NCBI GenBank assembly: GCA_023667345.1
Contig: JAMPAF010000004.1
Span: 36,378 to 100,377, forward strand
Length of the DNA stretch: 64,000 nucleotides
Source: Clostridiales bacterium
GTDB lineage: Bacteria > Bacillota > Clostridia > Christensenellales > Borkfalkiaceae
Reading direction: 5' to 3'
The notes under the pieces are model-generated. The model saw nothing but the letters and a program-made list of their open reading frames with translations, had not been told where the DNA came from and ran no database searches. This document shows positions 23,983 through 32,052 of this stretch, one piece after another; positions within the stretch are counted from its first letter, which is position 1, and every line of letters begins with the position of its first letter. The position numbers were made by a program, and so were the translations under genes.

Positions 23983-24810
23983 TTAAGTTTTTAAAAAATC
24001 AGCGGGGGAAAATGCGCTTGTGAATACTTTGCCGTTGAGGTATGAAAGGTTGCCAGAGAGGTTGAATGTGAGCTCTCGCGAAACCAAAACCTGCCTTGTG
24101 AGCCCGTATTTTTTGTTGAGCGCAAAGTCGCCGTACTTTGTATCCCCCAAAACGGGACAGCCTATATGCGCCAAATGCGCGCGTATCTGGTGGGTCTTGC
24201 CCGTGTGTAGCGTGACGCGCACGAGCGCGATATCCCCGCGCCTTTCCAAAACCTCGTATTCGGTTACAATCTTCACCGCACCCGCGTTCGGCGAGGCATA
24301 TATGCGCACCAACCCGCTGTTTGCGTCCTTTGAAAGATAGCCGCAAAGCACCTCGCCCGCACTTTTAAACGAGTTTTTCGCATAGCAAAGATAGACCTTT
24401 TTAACTGCACGCTCTGCAAACGCGGCAACAAGTTCCGCTTGCGCCGCCGCACCCTTTGCAAGCGCTATCAGCCCGCACGTGTTTCTGTCTAACCTGTGCA
24501 CGGGCAGGCACCCCCGCCCTTCGAGCTCGCAAAACAGCGCTTCGGACGACACGCCAGAAAACTTGTCCGCAATGAGCACGTTTTCGTCCTCGTACACAAC
24601 GCTATGCGAGGGCTTCGCTTCCTGCGCGGGCGTGGTGTAATATACGACCTCGTCGCCCGCCGCAACCGCGCAATTTACCCGCCGCTTTACGCCGTTGACG
24701 CGGATATCGCCCCTCTTTATGAGCGCACCGAAATAAAAACTGCCCTGCGGGTAGGTTGCGTCGGTAAAGTCCTTTAAAGTTGAATTTTCTTTTACGATGA
24801 ATTTTTTCAT
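23983..24810 (-). CDS. RluA family pseudouridine synthase with S4 domain
   Basis: This 275-residue enzyme isomerises uridine to pseudouridine in rRNA or tRNA. It has an N-terminal S4-like RNA-binding segment (about 15-55, FGALIKRGDIRVNGVKR) and the RluA catalytic motif VHRLDRNTCGL (about 103-113, catalytic Asp), then LHTGKTHQIRAHLAHIGCPVLGD near the end. Which site it modifies is not clear. Its ATG overlaps the feoB stop by four bases (ATGA) and lacks its own Shine-Dalgarno. Confidence 0.9.
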   Translation of the reverse strand: MKKFIVKENSTLKDFTDATYPQGSFYFGALIKRGDIRVNGVKRRVNCAVAAGDEVVYYTTPAQEAKPSHSVVYEDENVLIADKFSGVSSEALFCELEGRGCLPVHRLDRNTCGLIALAKGAAAQAELVAAFAERAVKKVYLCYAKNSFKSAGEVLCGYLSKDANSGLVRIYASPNAGAVKIVTEYEVLERRGDIALVRVTLHTGKTHQIRAHLAHIGCPVLGDTKYGDFALNKKYGLTRQVLVSRELTFNLSGNLSYLNGKVFTSAFSPADFLKT

Positions 24811-26525
24811 GTGAACATTAATATCGTCGCGAGCGCCGACATATCTATTAAAAAATTAGTCGCGTATGCCATCACGAACGCAAAGACGAGTTGCGCGAGA
24901 TTGTATAAAAGCGTGCGCTTAAAGCCTATTTCCTTGACCGACGCGCCGAACGCCGAAATGCACGCGGGGCAACAGAGGAAAAATGTGCAGAGCGCGAAGC
25001 TCGCACCCCAGCTTAACGACAGCCCTTCGGGTATGAGCATTGCGACAGTCGCCGCGACGTTTTCCTTTGCGGCAAAGCCAGTGAGCGCGGCATAGGCGAT
25101 GCGCCAGTCCTTTACGCCCATCGGGTAGAAAAGGTAGCTTATCGCGCGGGAGATTACGCCTAAAATACTCTCTTCGGGGGCGCAAAAACCCTGCGTAAAC
25201 GACACGTGCGATAAAAGCCAACTTACCGTGCAGAACGCGAAAACGTAAGTCGTCACCTTGATTATAAACGATTTTACCTGAAAATACAACTTTTTTGCGG
25301 TCGTTGAAAGGGGCGGAAAACTTACGGGCGTTACCTCGGATATCAGCCCCTCGCCCTTGCCCTTGATTATCGCCGAAACGACGATTGCAAGCGAAACCCC
25401 GCCGAAATACAGCGCGCACACCGCGGGGAAGGGATTTTTGAACAGCGGCGATAAAAAGGTTAAAAATACGGGCATCTTTGCGCCGCACGGAATAAAGGGC
25501 AGCACGGCTATCGTCTTGCGGCGCGCGCCCTCTTCCGAAAAGCCGCGGGTTGTGGCGATTGCCGCGGCGGTACAGCCGAAGCCGGATATGAGCGAGAACG
25601 CCGCTCTGCCCGAGAGTCCTGCCTTTTCGAACAGTCCGTCGGTGACGAACGTGAGCGCGGAGGACACGCCGCTCTCGTCCAAAAGTATTAGCACGAGATA
25701 CAAAATGGTAATCTGCGGTATAAACGAAAGCACGCCGCCTACGCCGCCGATTATGCCTTCGGCGACGAACGAGGATAGAAGCGGATTGGATATCGCCGAG
25801 CCCACCGCGCCGCCGAATTTTTCGCAGATAAGCTCCTCGGTCAAGTCCTTTAAAAGCGAGCCTATCATATACGGATGAAAGGTTATAAAAAAGGTGAAAG
25901 TGAGCGAAGTGACAAAGAATAGCAGTGCGAAAAATTTGTTGTAAAACAGCTTTTCCGCCCGCGAAATTGCGCCGTTACCCCCGTAGTATGCCTCGGCGAA
26001 TTGTATTTCGGGCGATTTTACGGGTTTTGCAAACGAGCCCTCTTCCACCGCTTTTTTAAGCTGTTTTGCCTGACAGACAAGTACGGGCACGCCTAAAATT
26101 TGCGCTAATTTTTCCGCGTCCAGACGCCCGCCCCGCCGCCTTAAAAGGTCGAGTTTAGTAACGTACACCACCGTGTTTTTGTTGAGCGCAATCAACCGCC
26201 GCGTTAAATTCAAAGAGTTTTCGAGCGTGGTCGCGTCGACTACGTTTATTATTATATCCGCGGCTTTGCAGGCTTCCTGCGCACTGTCCTCCTCCATCGT
26301 GTAGGAGTTGAACGAGTACATGCCGGGCACGTCGGTGTAGGTTACGCCGCCCACCGTTTTGCTCGCGGGCGAGGTGGTCACGCCGTGGTAGTTGCCCGTC
26401 TTTAAGCGGCTTTTGGTGAGCGAGTTGAAAAGCGTTGTTTTGCCCGCGTTGGGGTTGCCCGCAAGAACAACATTCAAAGTTTTTGCACTGCTTTCAGCCT
26501 TCGCGCGCGAGAGAATTTTCAGCAT
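24807..26525 (-). CDS. feoB: Ferrous iron transporter FeoB
   Basis: FeoB imports Fe2+ across the membrane. The 572-residue protein has the cytoplasmic G domain (G1 GNPNAGKT at 23-30, G3 DVPGMYSF, G4-like TKLD), a short helical linker, and a membrane domain with two gate motifs containing cysteine (FGCTAAAIATTR, PCGAKMPVF). It is shorter than E. coli FeoB (773). G4 reads TKLD where NKxD is usual. It lies behind feoA with a 7-bp overlap. Confidence 0.93.
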   Translation of the reverse strand: MLKILSRAKAESSAKTLNVVLAGNPNAGKTTLFNSLTKSRLKTGNYHGVTTSPASKTVGGVTYTDVPGMYSFNSYTMEEDSAQEACKAADIIINVVDATTLENSLNLTRRLIALNKNTVVYVTKLDLLRRRGGRLDAEKLAQILGVPVLVCQAKQLKKAVEEGSFAKPVKSPEIQFAEAYYGGNGAISRAEKLFYNKFFALLFFVTSLTFTFFITFHPYMIGSLLKDLTEELICEKFGGAVGSAISNPLLSSFVAEGIIGGVGGVLSFIPQITILYLVLILLDESGVSSALTFVTDGLFEKAGLSGRAAFSLISGFGCTAAAIATTRGFSEEGARRKTIAVLPFIPCGAKMPVFLTFLSPLFKNPFPAVCALYFGGVSLAIVVSAIIKGKGEGLISEVTPVSFPPLSTTAKKLYFQVKSFIIKVTTYVFAFCTVSWLLSHVSFTQGFCAPEESILGVISRAISYLFYPMGVKDWRIAYAALTGFAAKENVAATVAMLIPEGLSLSWGASFALCTFFLCCPACISAFGASVKEIGFKRTLLYNLAQLVFAFVMAYATNFLIDMSALATILMFT

Positions 26526-26743
26526 TTTTCCACCCCGATACGCGTCGCCACAGACCTTCGTATTGCCAGACGGTTGTAGCCTATCAAGATAAGCACGCTG
26601 CCTTTAAACAGAGAAAAGGCGACCGCCGTTATCTTTTGTCCCGATTTTACACCGAGCGACGCGAGCCTTTCGCCCGCCGCACCGTCCACCGCCACCGTTT
26701 TCACGGTTGCGCTTTCGCCCTTTTTCAAATCAAAAACGCTCAT
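26519..26743 (-). CDS. feoA: FeoA, SH3-like partner of FeoB
   Basis: This 74-residue protein has the FeoA fold: MSVFDLKKGESATVKTV, a central LASLGVKSGQKI and the final GYNRLAIRRSVATRIGV. It assists FeoB. No Fur- or DtxR-like palindrome is evident. No Shine-Dalgarno precedes the ATG, which lies about 75 bp from the divergent small RNA. Confidence 0.9.
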   Translation of the reverse strand: MSVFDLKKGESATVKTVAVDGAAGERLASLGVKSGQKITAVAFSLFKGSVLILIGYNRLAIRRSVATRIGVEKC

Positions 26744-26783
26744 AGAATAAGATATGGCTGTTTTGTGATTTTAATGAAAACAC

Positions 26784-26812
26784 TTGCATTTTATTGGGCA
26801 GTATGTTAGAAT
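26784..26812 (+). promoter_or_regulatory. Promoter of the 26819-26944 small RNA
   Basis: TTGCAT (26784-26789), a 17-bp spacer and TAGAAT (26807-26812), with TG at the extended -10 position. The predicted start is G26819, exactly where the first RNA stem begins. Confidence 0.7.
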
Positions 26813-26818
26813 AATTTT

Positions 26819-26944
26819 GCGTCAATTCAACAAATAGTAACAGGTTACAACCGGCATAGTTGTATCCTAATTTCCTGTTACTTGGAATTGGCGCAACCTA
26901 TAGGGTACTTCGTGCAGGCGCCCTGTAAGGGGCGCTCTTTTTTT
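26819..26944 (+). ncRNA. Probable free-standing structured small RNA
   Basis: The 126-nt unit has nested stems: 26819-26828 with 26885-26894 (GCGTCAATTC/GAATTGGCGC), 26836-26844 with 26874-26882 (AGTAACAGG/CCTGTTACT) and 26846-26851 with 26859-26864. They form one long rod with internal loops. It ends in a GCGCCC/GGGGCGC terminator and seven T (26938-26944). No ORF or plus-strand gene follows, so it is not a leader. The rod with bulges recalls 6S RNA, but it is short for 6S and I do not recognise it. Confidence 0.65.
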
Positions 26945-27004
26945 GTGCAAAATCAGTAATTATGTAATAACGTTCAACCCTTAGTGCGCCAACACACAGA
27001 GAAG

Positions 27005-27032
27005 CCCACCGCGCAAATTTTTGCGCGGCGGG
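27005..27032 (+). terminator. Hairpin after the small RNA
   Basis: CCCaCCGCGCAAA/TTTGCGCGGcGGG forms a second GC-rich stem about 60 bp past the small RNA terminator, followed by TTGATTTTATA. It may be a backup terminator. Confidence 0.45.
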
Positions 27033-27054
27033 TTGATTTTATATTGAATTTATT

Positions 27055-27494
27055 GCACATCCCTCATCCGTCTGCTACGCAGCCACCTTCCCCCTTTATT
27101 AAGGGGGAAGGCAAGGTAGTGGTGAATTTTGCGCGGCGGGTGATTTTATAACGAGGTAAAAAAGCATTAGAAAAGATTTCTCGACTGCGCTTCGCTCCGC
27201 TCAAAATGACGCCTTGCGGCGGAGAAGAATGACGGTGGCGAACACATTCAAACTCCGTAATTCTGGATTGCCACGGCTTCGCCAGCGCAATGACGGTAAT
27301 CGGGCAACGGATACGCGGGCGGACGCAATGACACGCTCCTATGTGCTTTTATGATTATGCCCCGCCTTACGGCGGGGCGAAATGGCGTTGTCAAATATTA
27401 ACAACCCCCATCCGTCACAACCTTAGCGGTTGCGCCACCTTCTCCCTTGAAAGGGAGAAGGCACGATTAAGGAATAATTCTTAATTCTTAATTC
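27055..27494. repeat. Long repeat cluster downstream of ileS
   Basis: Contents: a reversed unit with CTGC/GCAG (27072-27082), a module TTCTCGACTGCGCTTCGCTC...AAAATGACG (27176-27215), the ATTGCC...GCAATGACG module (27266-27295), a GCCCCGCC/GGCGGGGC hairpin (27358-27380) and a unit with CAACC/GGTTG (27418-27432). It ends with a TTAATTC run at the ileS stop. No gene is seen. Confidence 0.7.
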
Positions 27495-30400
27495 TTAATT
27501 CTTAACTATCGTAAGCGTTGCTTTTTCGCCGTTGACGGAAAGGTCTTTGGTGAAGCCTTCCGCCGTGCCCTCTTCAACCTTTTCGGCAAGCACCGACTTT
27601 GCAAACGCGCCCGCACGCAGGATATTGCCCACTCTGCCTTCCGCCTTAAAGTAAATCTGTATGCGGTCGGTGACCTCGAAGCCCGCCTCTTTGCGCATAT
27701 TCTGAATTTTGGAAATGAGCTCGCGTTCGACGCCCTCGTCTATCAGCTCTTCGGAGAGCTCGCAATCGAGCGCAACCGTAATGCCTTTATCCGCCGCGGC
27801 GATGTAGCCCTTTGCGCTCTCGGTTAAAATCTGCAAGTCCTCTTCTAAAAGAGTGACTTCCAGTTCGGGCAACTCAAACGAGCCGCCGCCCTTGACCGCC
27901 GCGACCACCTCTTCTGCGTTGCAGCTTGCCAAAAACGCCGAAATTGCGCCTAACTTTTTGCCGTATTTGGGACCCAAAGTTTTTAACTGCGGCTTTAATT
28001 TATAGCTTATATACTTGCCCGCGTCGTCCGCCTTTGTCAGCTTTTTGACATTGAGCTCGTCTAAAATTATCGCCTTTTCCTCGTCCGACAGCGAAAGCTC
28101 CCGCGAGGTTACGACCACCATTTCGGCAAGCGGCTGACGGTTCTTTAAATTGCCCGCGTTGCGCGCCGCTCTGCCCAAAACCACAATGTCGGTAACGCCG
28201 TCCATCGCCCGCTCCAACTCTGCGTCGATAAGATTTTCGTCCGCCTCGGGGAAAGAGCACAGGTGCACGGACTTAGGCGCGTTTTTATAGAACGACGGCA
28301 CCAAGTTTTGGTAAATCATTTCCGAAATGAACGGCGTGTAGGGCGCGGAAATTTTAGCGAGGGTTACAAGGCAGGTATACAGCGCGGTGTACGCCGCCGC
28401 CTTGTCGTCGGTCATTTCGCTGCCCCAGTAGCGCTCTCTGCCGCGGCGGATATACCAGTTGGAAAGGATATCGCAGAACTCCTGCAACGCGCGCGAGCTT
28501 TCGGTGATTTCATACCTTGCAAGGTGCCCGTCGACAAGCTTTATAAGGCTGTTGAGCTTGGATAAAATCCACTTGTCCATGAGCGTCAACTTGCAGTTTT
28601 TCAAGTCGAACGCCGACGGGTTATAGCCGTCTATCTCGGCGTACAGCGTGAAGAATGCGTACGCGTTCCACAGCGTGCCTATATACTTTCTCTGCACCTC
28701 GGAAACCGCCTCTTCGTAGAAGCGCGAGGGAAGCCAGGGCGCAGACCCCGTATAGAAATACCAACGCACCGCGTCCGCCCCCTGCTTGTCGAGTATCGTC
28801 CACGGGTCGACGACGTTGCCCTTGTGCTTGGACATTTTTATGCCGTTTTTGTCGTTGACGTGCCCCAAAACAATGCAGTTTTTAAAGGGTGCTTTGCCGA
28901 ACAGAATGGTGTTTATTACGAGCAGAGTGTAGAACCAACCGCGCGTTTGGTCGACCGCCTCGGAAATAAAGTCGGCGGGGAAGGTCTTTTCGAAGGTTTC
29001 CTTGTTTTCAAACGGGTAGTGGTACTGCGCAAACGGCATAGAGCCGCTGTCGAACCAGCAGTCGATAACCTCGGGCGTGCGCGCCATTTTGCCGCCGCAC
29101 TTGGGGCACTTGCAGGTTAAATTATCGAGGTACGGGCGGTGAAGCTCGATATCTTTCTCCGCGGGCAAGCCGCACTTTTCTTTCAGCTCGGCTTTACTGC
29201 CTATGACCTCTATCCCGCCGCAGTCGGGGCAGACCCAGACGGGCAAGGGCGTGCCCCAGTACCTGTCGCGCGACAAGCCCCAGTCGATAACGTTTTCGAG
29301 GAAATTGCCCATTCTTCCCTCTTTTATCGTGTCGGGCATCCAGTTTACCGAGCGGTTGGAAGCGATAATTTGGTCTTTGACTTTCGTGACCGCGATAAAC
29401 CAGCTCGAACGCGCGTAGTACAAAAGGGGCGTATCGCACCGCCAACAGTGCGGGTAGTCGTGCTCGAAGGGCACAACCTTGAAGAGCTTGCCCTCGTTTT
29501 CCAGTCTATCTATTATGCTCTTATCGGCTTTTTTGGCGAATATGCCGTTTAAAGACGAGAACCTTTCGTCGAAACAGCCCCTTTCGTTGACGAGCTGAAC
29601 GACGGGAAGGGAATAGCGTTTGCCCACCTTGTAGTCGTCCTCGCCGAACGCGGGCGCGATATGCACGACGCCCGTGCCGTCGCCCATTGTAACGTACGTA
29701 TCGCACACCACAAAGTGCGCTTTTGCGGGCGAACTTGCGGGCGAAATGCGGACTATCTCCGCGCTCGTTTCGGGGAAGAGCGGCTCATATTCAAGCCCCT
29801 CCCACTCCTTGCCGAGCTTTTTGTCAATTACTTTGTATTCTTCGAAGAAGCGCGGAACCAACGCCTCCGCCATAATATAGCGCGCGCCGTCCGCCTCGAT
29901 TTCAACATACGGCTCGTTGGGGTTCATACATAAAGCGACGTTGGAAGGAAGCGTCCACGGGGTGGTCGTCCAGGCTAAGATATAGCGGTTTTCCGCGCCC
30001 CTGACCTTGAAGCGGGCGACGACCGAATTTTCCTTGACGAGCTTGTAGCCCTGCGCCACCTCGTGCGAGGAGAGCGCCGTGCCGCAGCGGGGGCAATAGG
30101 GCACAATTTTGTGACCCTTGTATAAAAGCCCCTTTTCGTGCATTTGCTTTAACGCCCACCACTCGCTCTCGATATACTTGTCGTCGTAGGTGACGTAGGG
30201 GTTGTCCATATCCACCCAGTAGCCGACGCGGTCGGACATTTTCTCCCACTCGCCCTTGTACTTCCAGACCGACTGTTTGCACTGCTTTATAAAGGGCTCT
30301 ATGCCGTAGCTTTCAATCTGCGGCTTGCCGTCTATTCCGAGGAGTTTTTCGACCTCAAGCTCGACGGGCAGACCGTGCGTATCCCAACCCGCCTTGCGCA

Positions 30401-30638
30401 GTACGTGCTTGCCCTTCATGGTCTGATAGCGGGGGATAATGTCCTTCATAACGCGGGTTAAAATGTGCCCGATATGCGGCTTGCCGTTTGCCGTGGGGGG
30501 ACCGTCGTAGAAGGAAAACTCTTCCGCGCCCTCGTTTTTTGCAATGCTCTCTTCGAACACGCCGTTATCCTTCCAGAATTTGATTATTTCCTTTTCGCGC
30601 TCTACGAAATTGAGCGATGTGTCTACCTTTTTATACAT
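27495..30638 (-). CDS. ileS: Isoleucyl-tRNA synthetase, eukaryote-like (type II)
   Basis: IleRS charges tRNA-Ile. The 1047-residue protein has HIGH (55-58, KPHIGHIL), the GWDTHGLPVELEVEK and YGIEPFIKQCKQSV blocks typical of type II enzymes, editing domain, KMSKHKGNVV (about residue 600) in place of KMSKS, and two cysteine pairs in the inserted region (CPRCG near 185, CPDCG/CKCPKCG near 470-520). Type II enzymes are less sensitive to mupirocin. GAGGTAACGGCA precedes the ATG. The leader resembles a T-box. Confidence 0.95.
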   Translation of the reverse strand: MYKKVDTSLNFVEREKEIIKFWKDNGVFEESIAKNEGAEEFSFYDGPPTANGKPHIGHILTRVMKDIIPRYQTMKGKHVLRKAGWDTHGLPVELEVEKLLGIDGKPQIESYGIEPFIKQCKQSVWKYKGEWEKMSDRVGYWVDMDNPYVTYDDKYIESEWWALKQMHEKGLLYKGHKIVPYCPRCGTALSSHEVAQGYKLVKENSVVARFKVRGAENRYILAWTTTPWTLPSNVALCMNPNEPYVEIEADGARYIMAEALVPRFFEEYKVIDKKLGKEWEGLEYEPLFPETSAEIVRISPASSPAKAHFVVCDTYVTMGDGTGVVHIAPAFGEDDYKVGKRYSLPVVQLVNERGCFDERFSSLNGIFAKKADKSIIDRLENEGKLFKVVPFEHDYPHCWRCDTPLLYYARSSWFIAVTKVKDQIIASNRSVNWMPDTIKEGRMGNFLENVIDWGLSRDRYWGTPLPVWVCPDCGGIEVIGSKAELKEKCGLPAEKDIELHRPYLDNLTCKCPKCGGKMARTPEVIDCWFDSGSMPFAQYHYPFENKETFEKTFPADFISEAVDQTRGWFYTLLVINTILFGKAPFKNCIVLGHVNDKNGIKMSKHKGNVVDPWTILDKQGADAVRWYFYTGSAPWLPSRFYEEAVSEVQRKYIGTLWNAYAFFTLYAEIDGYNPSAFDLKNCKLTLMDKWILSKLNSLIKLVDGHLARYEITESSRALQEFCDILSNWYIRRGRERYWGSEMTDDKAAAYTALYTCLVTLAKISAPYTPFISEMIYQNLVPSFYKNAPKSVHLCSFPEADENLIDAELERAMDGVTDIVVLGRAARNAGNLKNRQPLAEMVVVTSRELSLSDEEKAIILDELNVKKLTKADDAGKYISYKLKPQLKTLGPKYGKKLGAISAFLASCNAEEVVAAVKGGGSFELPELEVTLLEEDLQILTESAKGYIAAADKGITVALDCELSEELIDEGVERELISKIQNMRKEAGFEVTDRIQIYFKAEGRVGNILRAGAFAKSVLAEKVEEGTAEGFTKDLSVNGEKATLTIVKN

Positions 30639-30661
30639 TGCCGTTACCTCATATCTTTAAA

Positions 30662-30911
30662 TAAAAAAATACAGAGTATCCGTTTCGGACACTCTGAAAA
30701 AAGCGTTTATAAACCACCAAAACAAACTACCATTTGCCGTAACTTGTAACGGGTTACGAATCCGCGCACCCTTAACTTATCTTCCGCTCGGGGTGCGGGC
30801 TGGAAGGTGATAACCGCAAAACGCGCCTGCGCCCTCGCACCGAACGGACGCTCTCTGAAAAGCGGAAGAATTGCGGCGTTGTCCCTCGTCATCGCCTTTA
30901 ATTCAATTTAC
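30662..30911 (-). promoter_or_regulatory. T-box-like leader of ileS, specifier ATC
   Basis: Stem I is closed by CTTCCGCT (30861-30868) and AGCGGAAG (30781-30788) on the RNA. It contains AGAGAG (30851-30856) and an ATC isoleucine codon (30809-30811) in the specifier position. The T-box itself is odd: AAGGGTG-CGCGG (30762-30773) lacks the central GGTACC part. A terminator, 11-bp stem 30672-30696 plus eight T, precedes the gene. Confidence 0.65.
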
Positions 30912-30917
30912 CTTTCA

Positions 30918-30946
30918 ATTATACAAAACGCACGCGGAAATGTAAA
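30918..30946 (-). promoter_or_regulatory. ileS promoter
   Basis: Minus strand TTTACA (30941-30946), 17-bp spacer, TATAAT (30918-30923). Confidence 0.7.
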
Positions 30947-30969
30947 GCGATTTAATTGAATGTTATCTT

Positions 30970-31659
30970 TTATTTTATAGTTTTTCCGCCGTCGCTGCTC
31001 TTGCCCGCATAGCTTCCGTCGGAGTAGTAAAAATCTCTGCCGTTCTTGCTGTAAACAGTCTGCGTCGTTCCCATATCGTTGGTAAAGGTATATTGCTCGT
31101 ACTCTCCGTCGTCGCCGTTATAGCCGTTCTTAAATGCTTTAACTGCGGAGGAGTCCCCGACCGCGATATTGAAAAGCGATAAAAGCGCCTTGATAAACTG
31201 CCATATAAGCCAGAACGGGAACAGAATTATTTTAAGTGCGATAGACCAGCCGTTTTTCTTCTTTTTTTCCGTGGCGCCCTGCTGTGAGAGTCCGTTTATA
31301 ATTTCATTAAAATTTTCGAACATTAAACTGTCCGTTTCGCAGACAAGCAGCCAACCTTCCGTAGCGCTTTGAACAATGTATGCGCAGCGCCAAACATTTT
31401 GCTCTTCATCCAAATCCTTTACTGCAACGTACAGCCTTTCCGTGCCGTACCTATCCATAACCGAAAAACCCAAACATTCAAATGAATAACCGTTGCCGTT
31501 TTCGTCCTTTGCGTCAAAAGCGTAATCGTCAAAGCCTCCGTTTTTAACGCAGTCCTCGATATAATCAACAAGCTCTTCCGTTATATAGAAAAAATCCAAT
31601 TCTGCAATATCGCCCTCATAGCTGTACACGGGTCCTTCCGTATTTACTTCTTTATCCAT
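30970..31659 (-). CDS. Unknown protein with central membrane-associated segment
   Basis: I do not recognise this 229-residue protein. It has an acidic beta-rich N-terminal domain (about 1-128), a lysine run EKKKK, a hydrophobic segment WSIALKIILFPFWLIWQF then IKALLSLFNI (about 140-170), and a polar beta tail with repeated Y/G (YSKNGRDFYYSDG). The hydrophobic module resembles one in the protein at 32053-33237. It has a strong AAGGGAG ribosome site, and its promoter straddles an operator probably bound by the XRE protein encoded divergently. Confidence 0.7.
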   Translation of the reverse strand: MDKEVNTEGPVYSYEGDIAELDFFYITEELVDYIEDCVKNGGFDDYAFDAKDENGNGYSFECLGFSVMDRYGTERLYVAVKDLDEEQNVWRCAYIVQSATEGWLLVCETDSLMFENFNEIINGLSQQGATEKKKKNGWSIALKIILFPFWLIWQFIKALLSLFNIAVGDSSAVKAFKNGYNGDDGEYEQYTFTNDMGTTQTVYSKNGRDFYYSDGSYAGKSSDGGKTIK

Positions 31660-31702
31660 AAAAATTTCTCCCTTTTGTGCATACCGTAATTATTATATAC
31701 AC

Positions 31703-31756
31703 ATTATAGTTCTTACAATTGTAAGAAGTCAAGCGTTTTTCTTACTAAAATAAGAA
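31703..31756. promoter_or_regulatory. Two XRE operators in the divergent promoter region
   Basis: The perfect palindrome TTCTTACAATTGTAAGAA (31710-31727) lies exactly between TTGACT (31727-31732) and TATAAT (31703-31708) of the minus-strand promoter (18-bp spacer). A second, imperfect copy TTCTTACTAAAATAAGAA is at 31739-31756, next to the XRE gene start. Confidence 0.75.
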
Positions 31757-31780
31757 AATGGATACAAACAAGGTTGTATT

Positions 31781-31990
31781 ATGATTAGTACGTTCAGCGA
31801 AAATTTGAAGAGAATACGGACGGAAAACGGCGTCGGGCAGACCGAACTTGCCAAGGGAATTAACGTGAGCAAGGGTATTATCAGTCTGTGGGAAAACAAT
31901 CTGAGGGAGCCGAAGCTTTCCAATCTGATTGCGCTCGCCAAATTTTTCAACGTCAGTCTCGATTATCTTGCCGGACTTTCGGAATATTAA
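31781..31990 (+). CDS. Small XRE-family transcriptional regulator
   Basis: The 69-residue protein is a single helix-turn-helix domain: FSENLKRIRTENGVGQTELAKGINVSKGIISLWENNLREPKLSNLIALAKFFNVSLDYL, with the recognition helix KGIISLWEN. It is divergent from the unknown membrane protein gene, with two matching palindromes between them, so it probably represses that gene and itself. A terminator follows directly. Confidence 0.88.
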   Translation: MISTFSENLKRIRTENGVGQTELAKGINVSKGIISLWENNLREPKLSNLIALAKFFNVSLDYLAGLSEY

Positions 31991-32007
31991 ACATTGTTAT
32001 AATCTTT

Positions 32008-32038
32008 GCGGACGGCAAAATTGCCGCCCGCTTTTTTT
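32008..32038 (+). terminator. Terminator of the XRE gene
   Basis: GCGGaCGGCAA/TTGCCGcCCGC is followed by seven T on the plus strand, 18 bp after the stop. Confidence 0.85.
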
Positions 32039-32052
32039 ATCGGATATTTACT

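Noticed and set aside
26744-26960. An iron-responsive riboswitch in front of feoA
   Set aside because: The strongest promoter and terminator belong to the opposite strand, so the structured element is better explained as a divergent small RNA.
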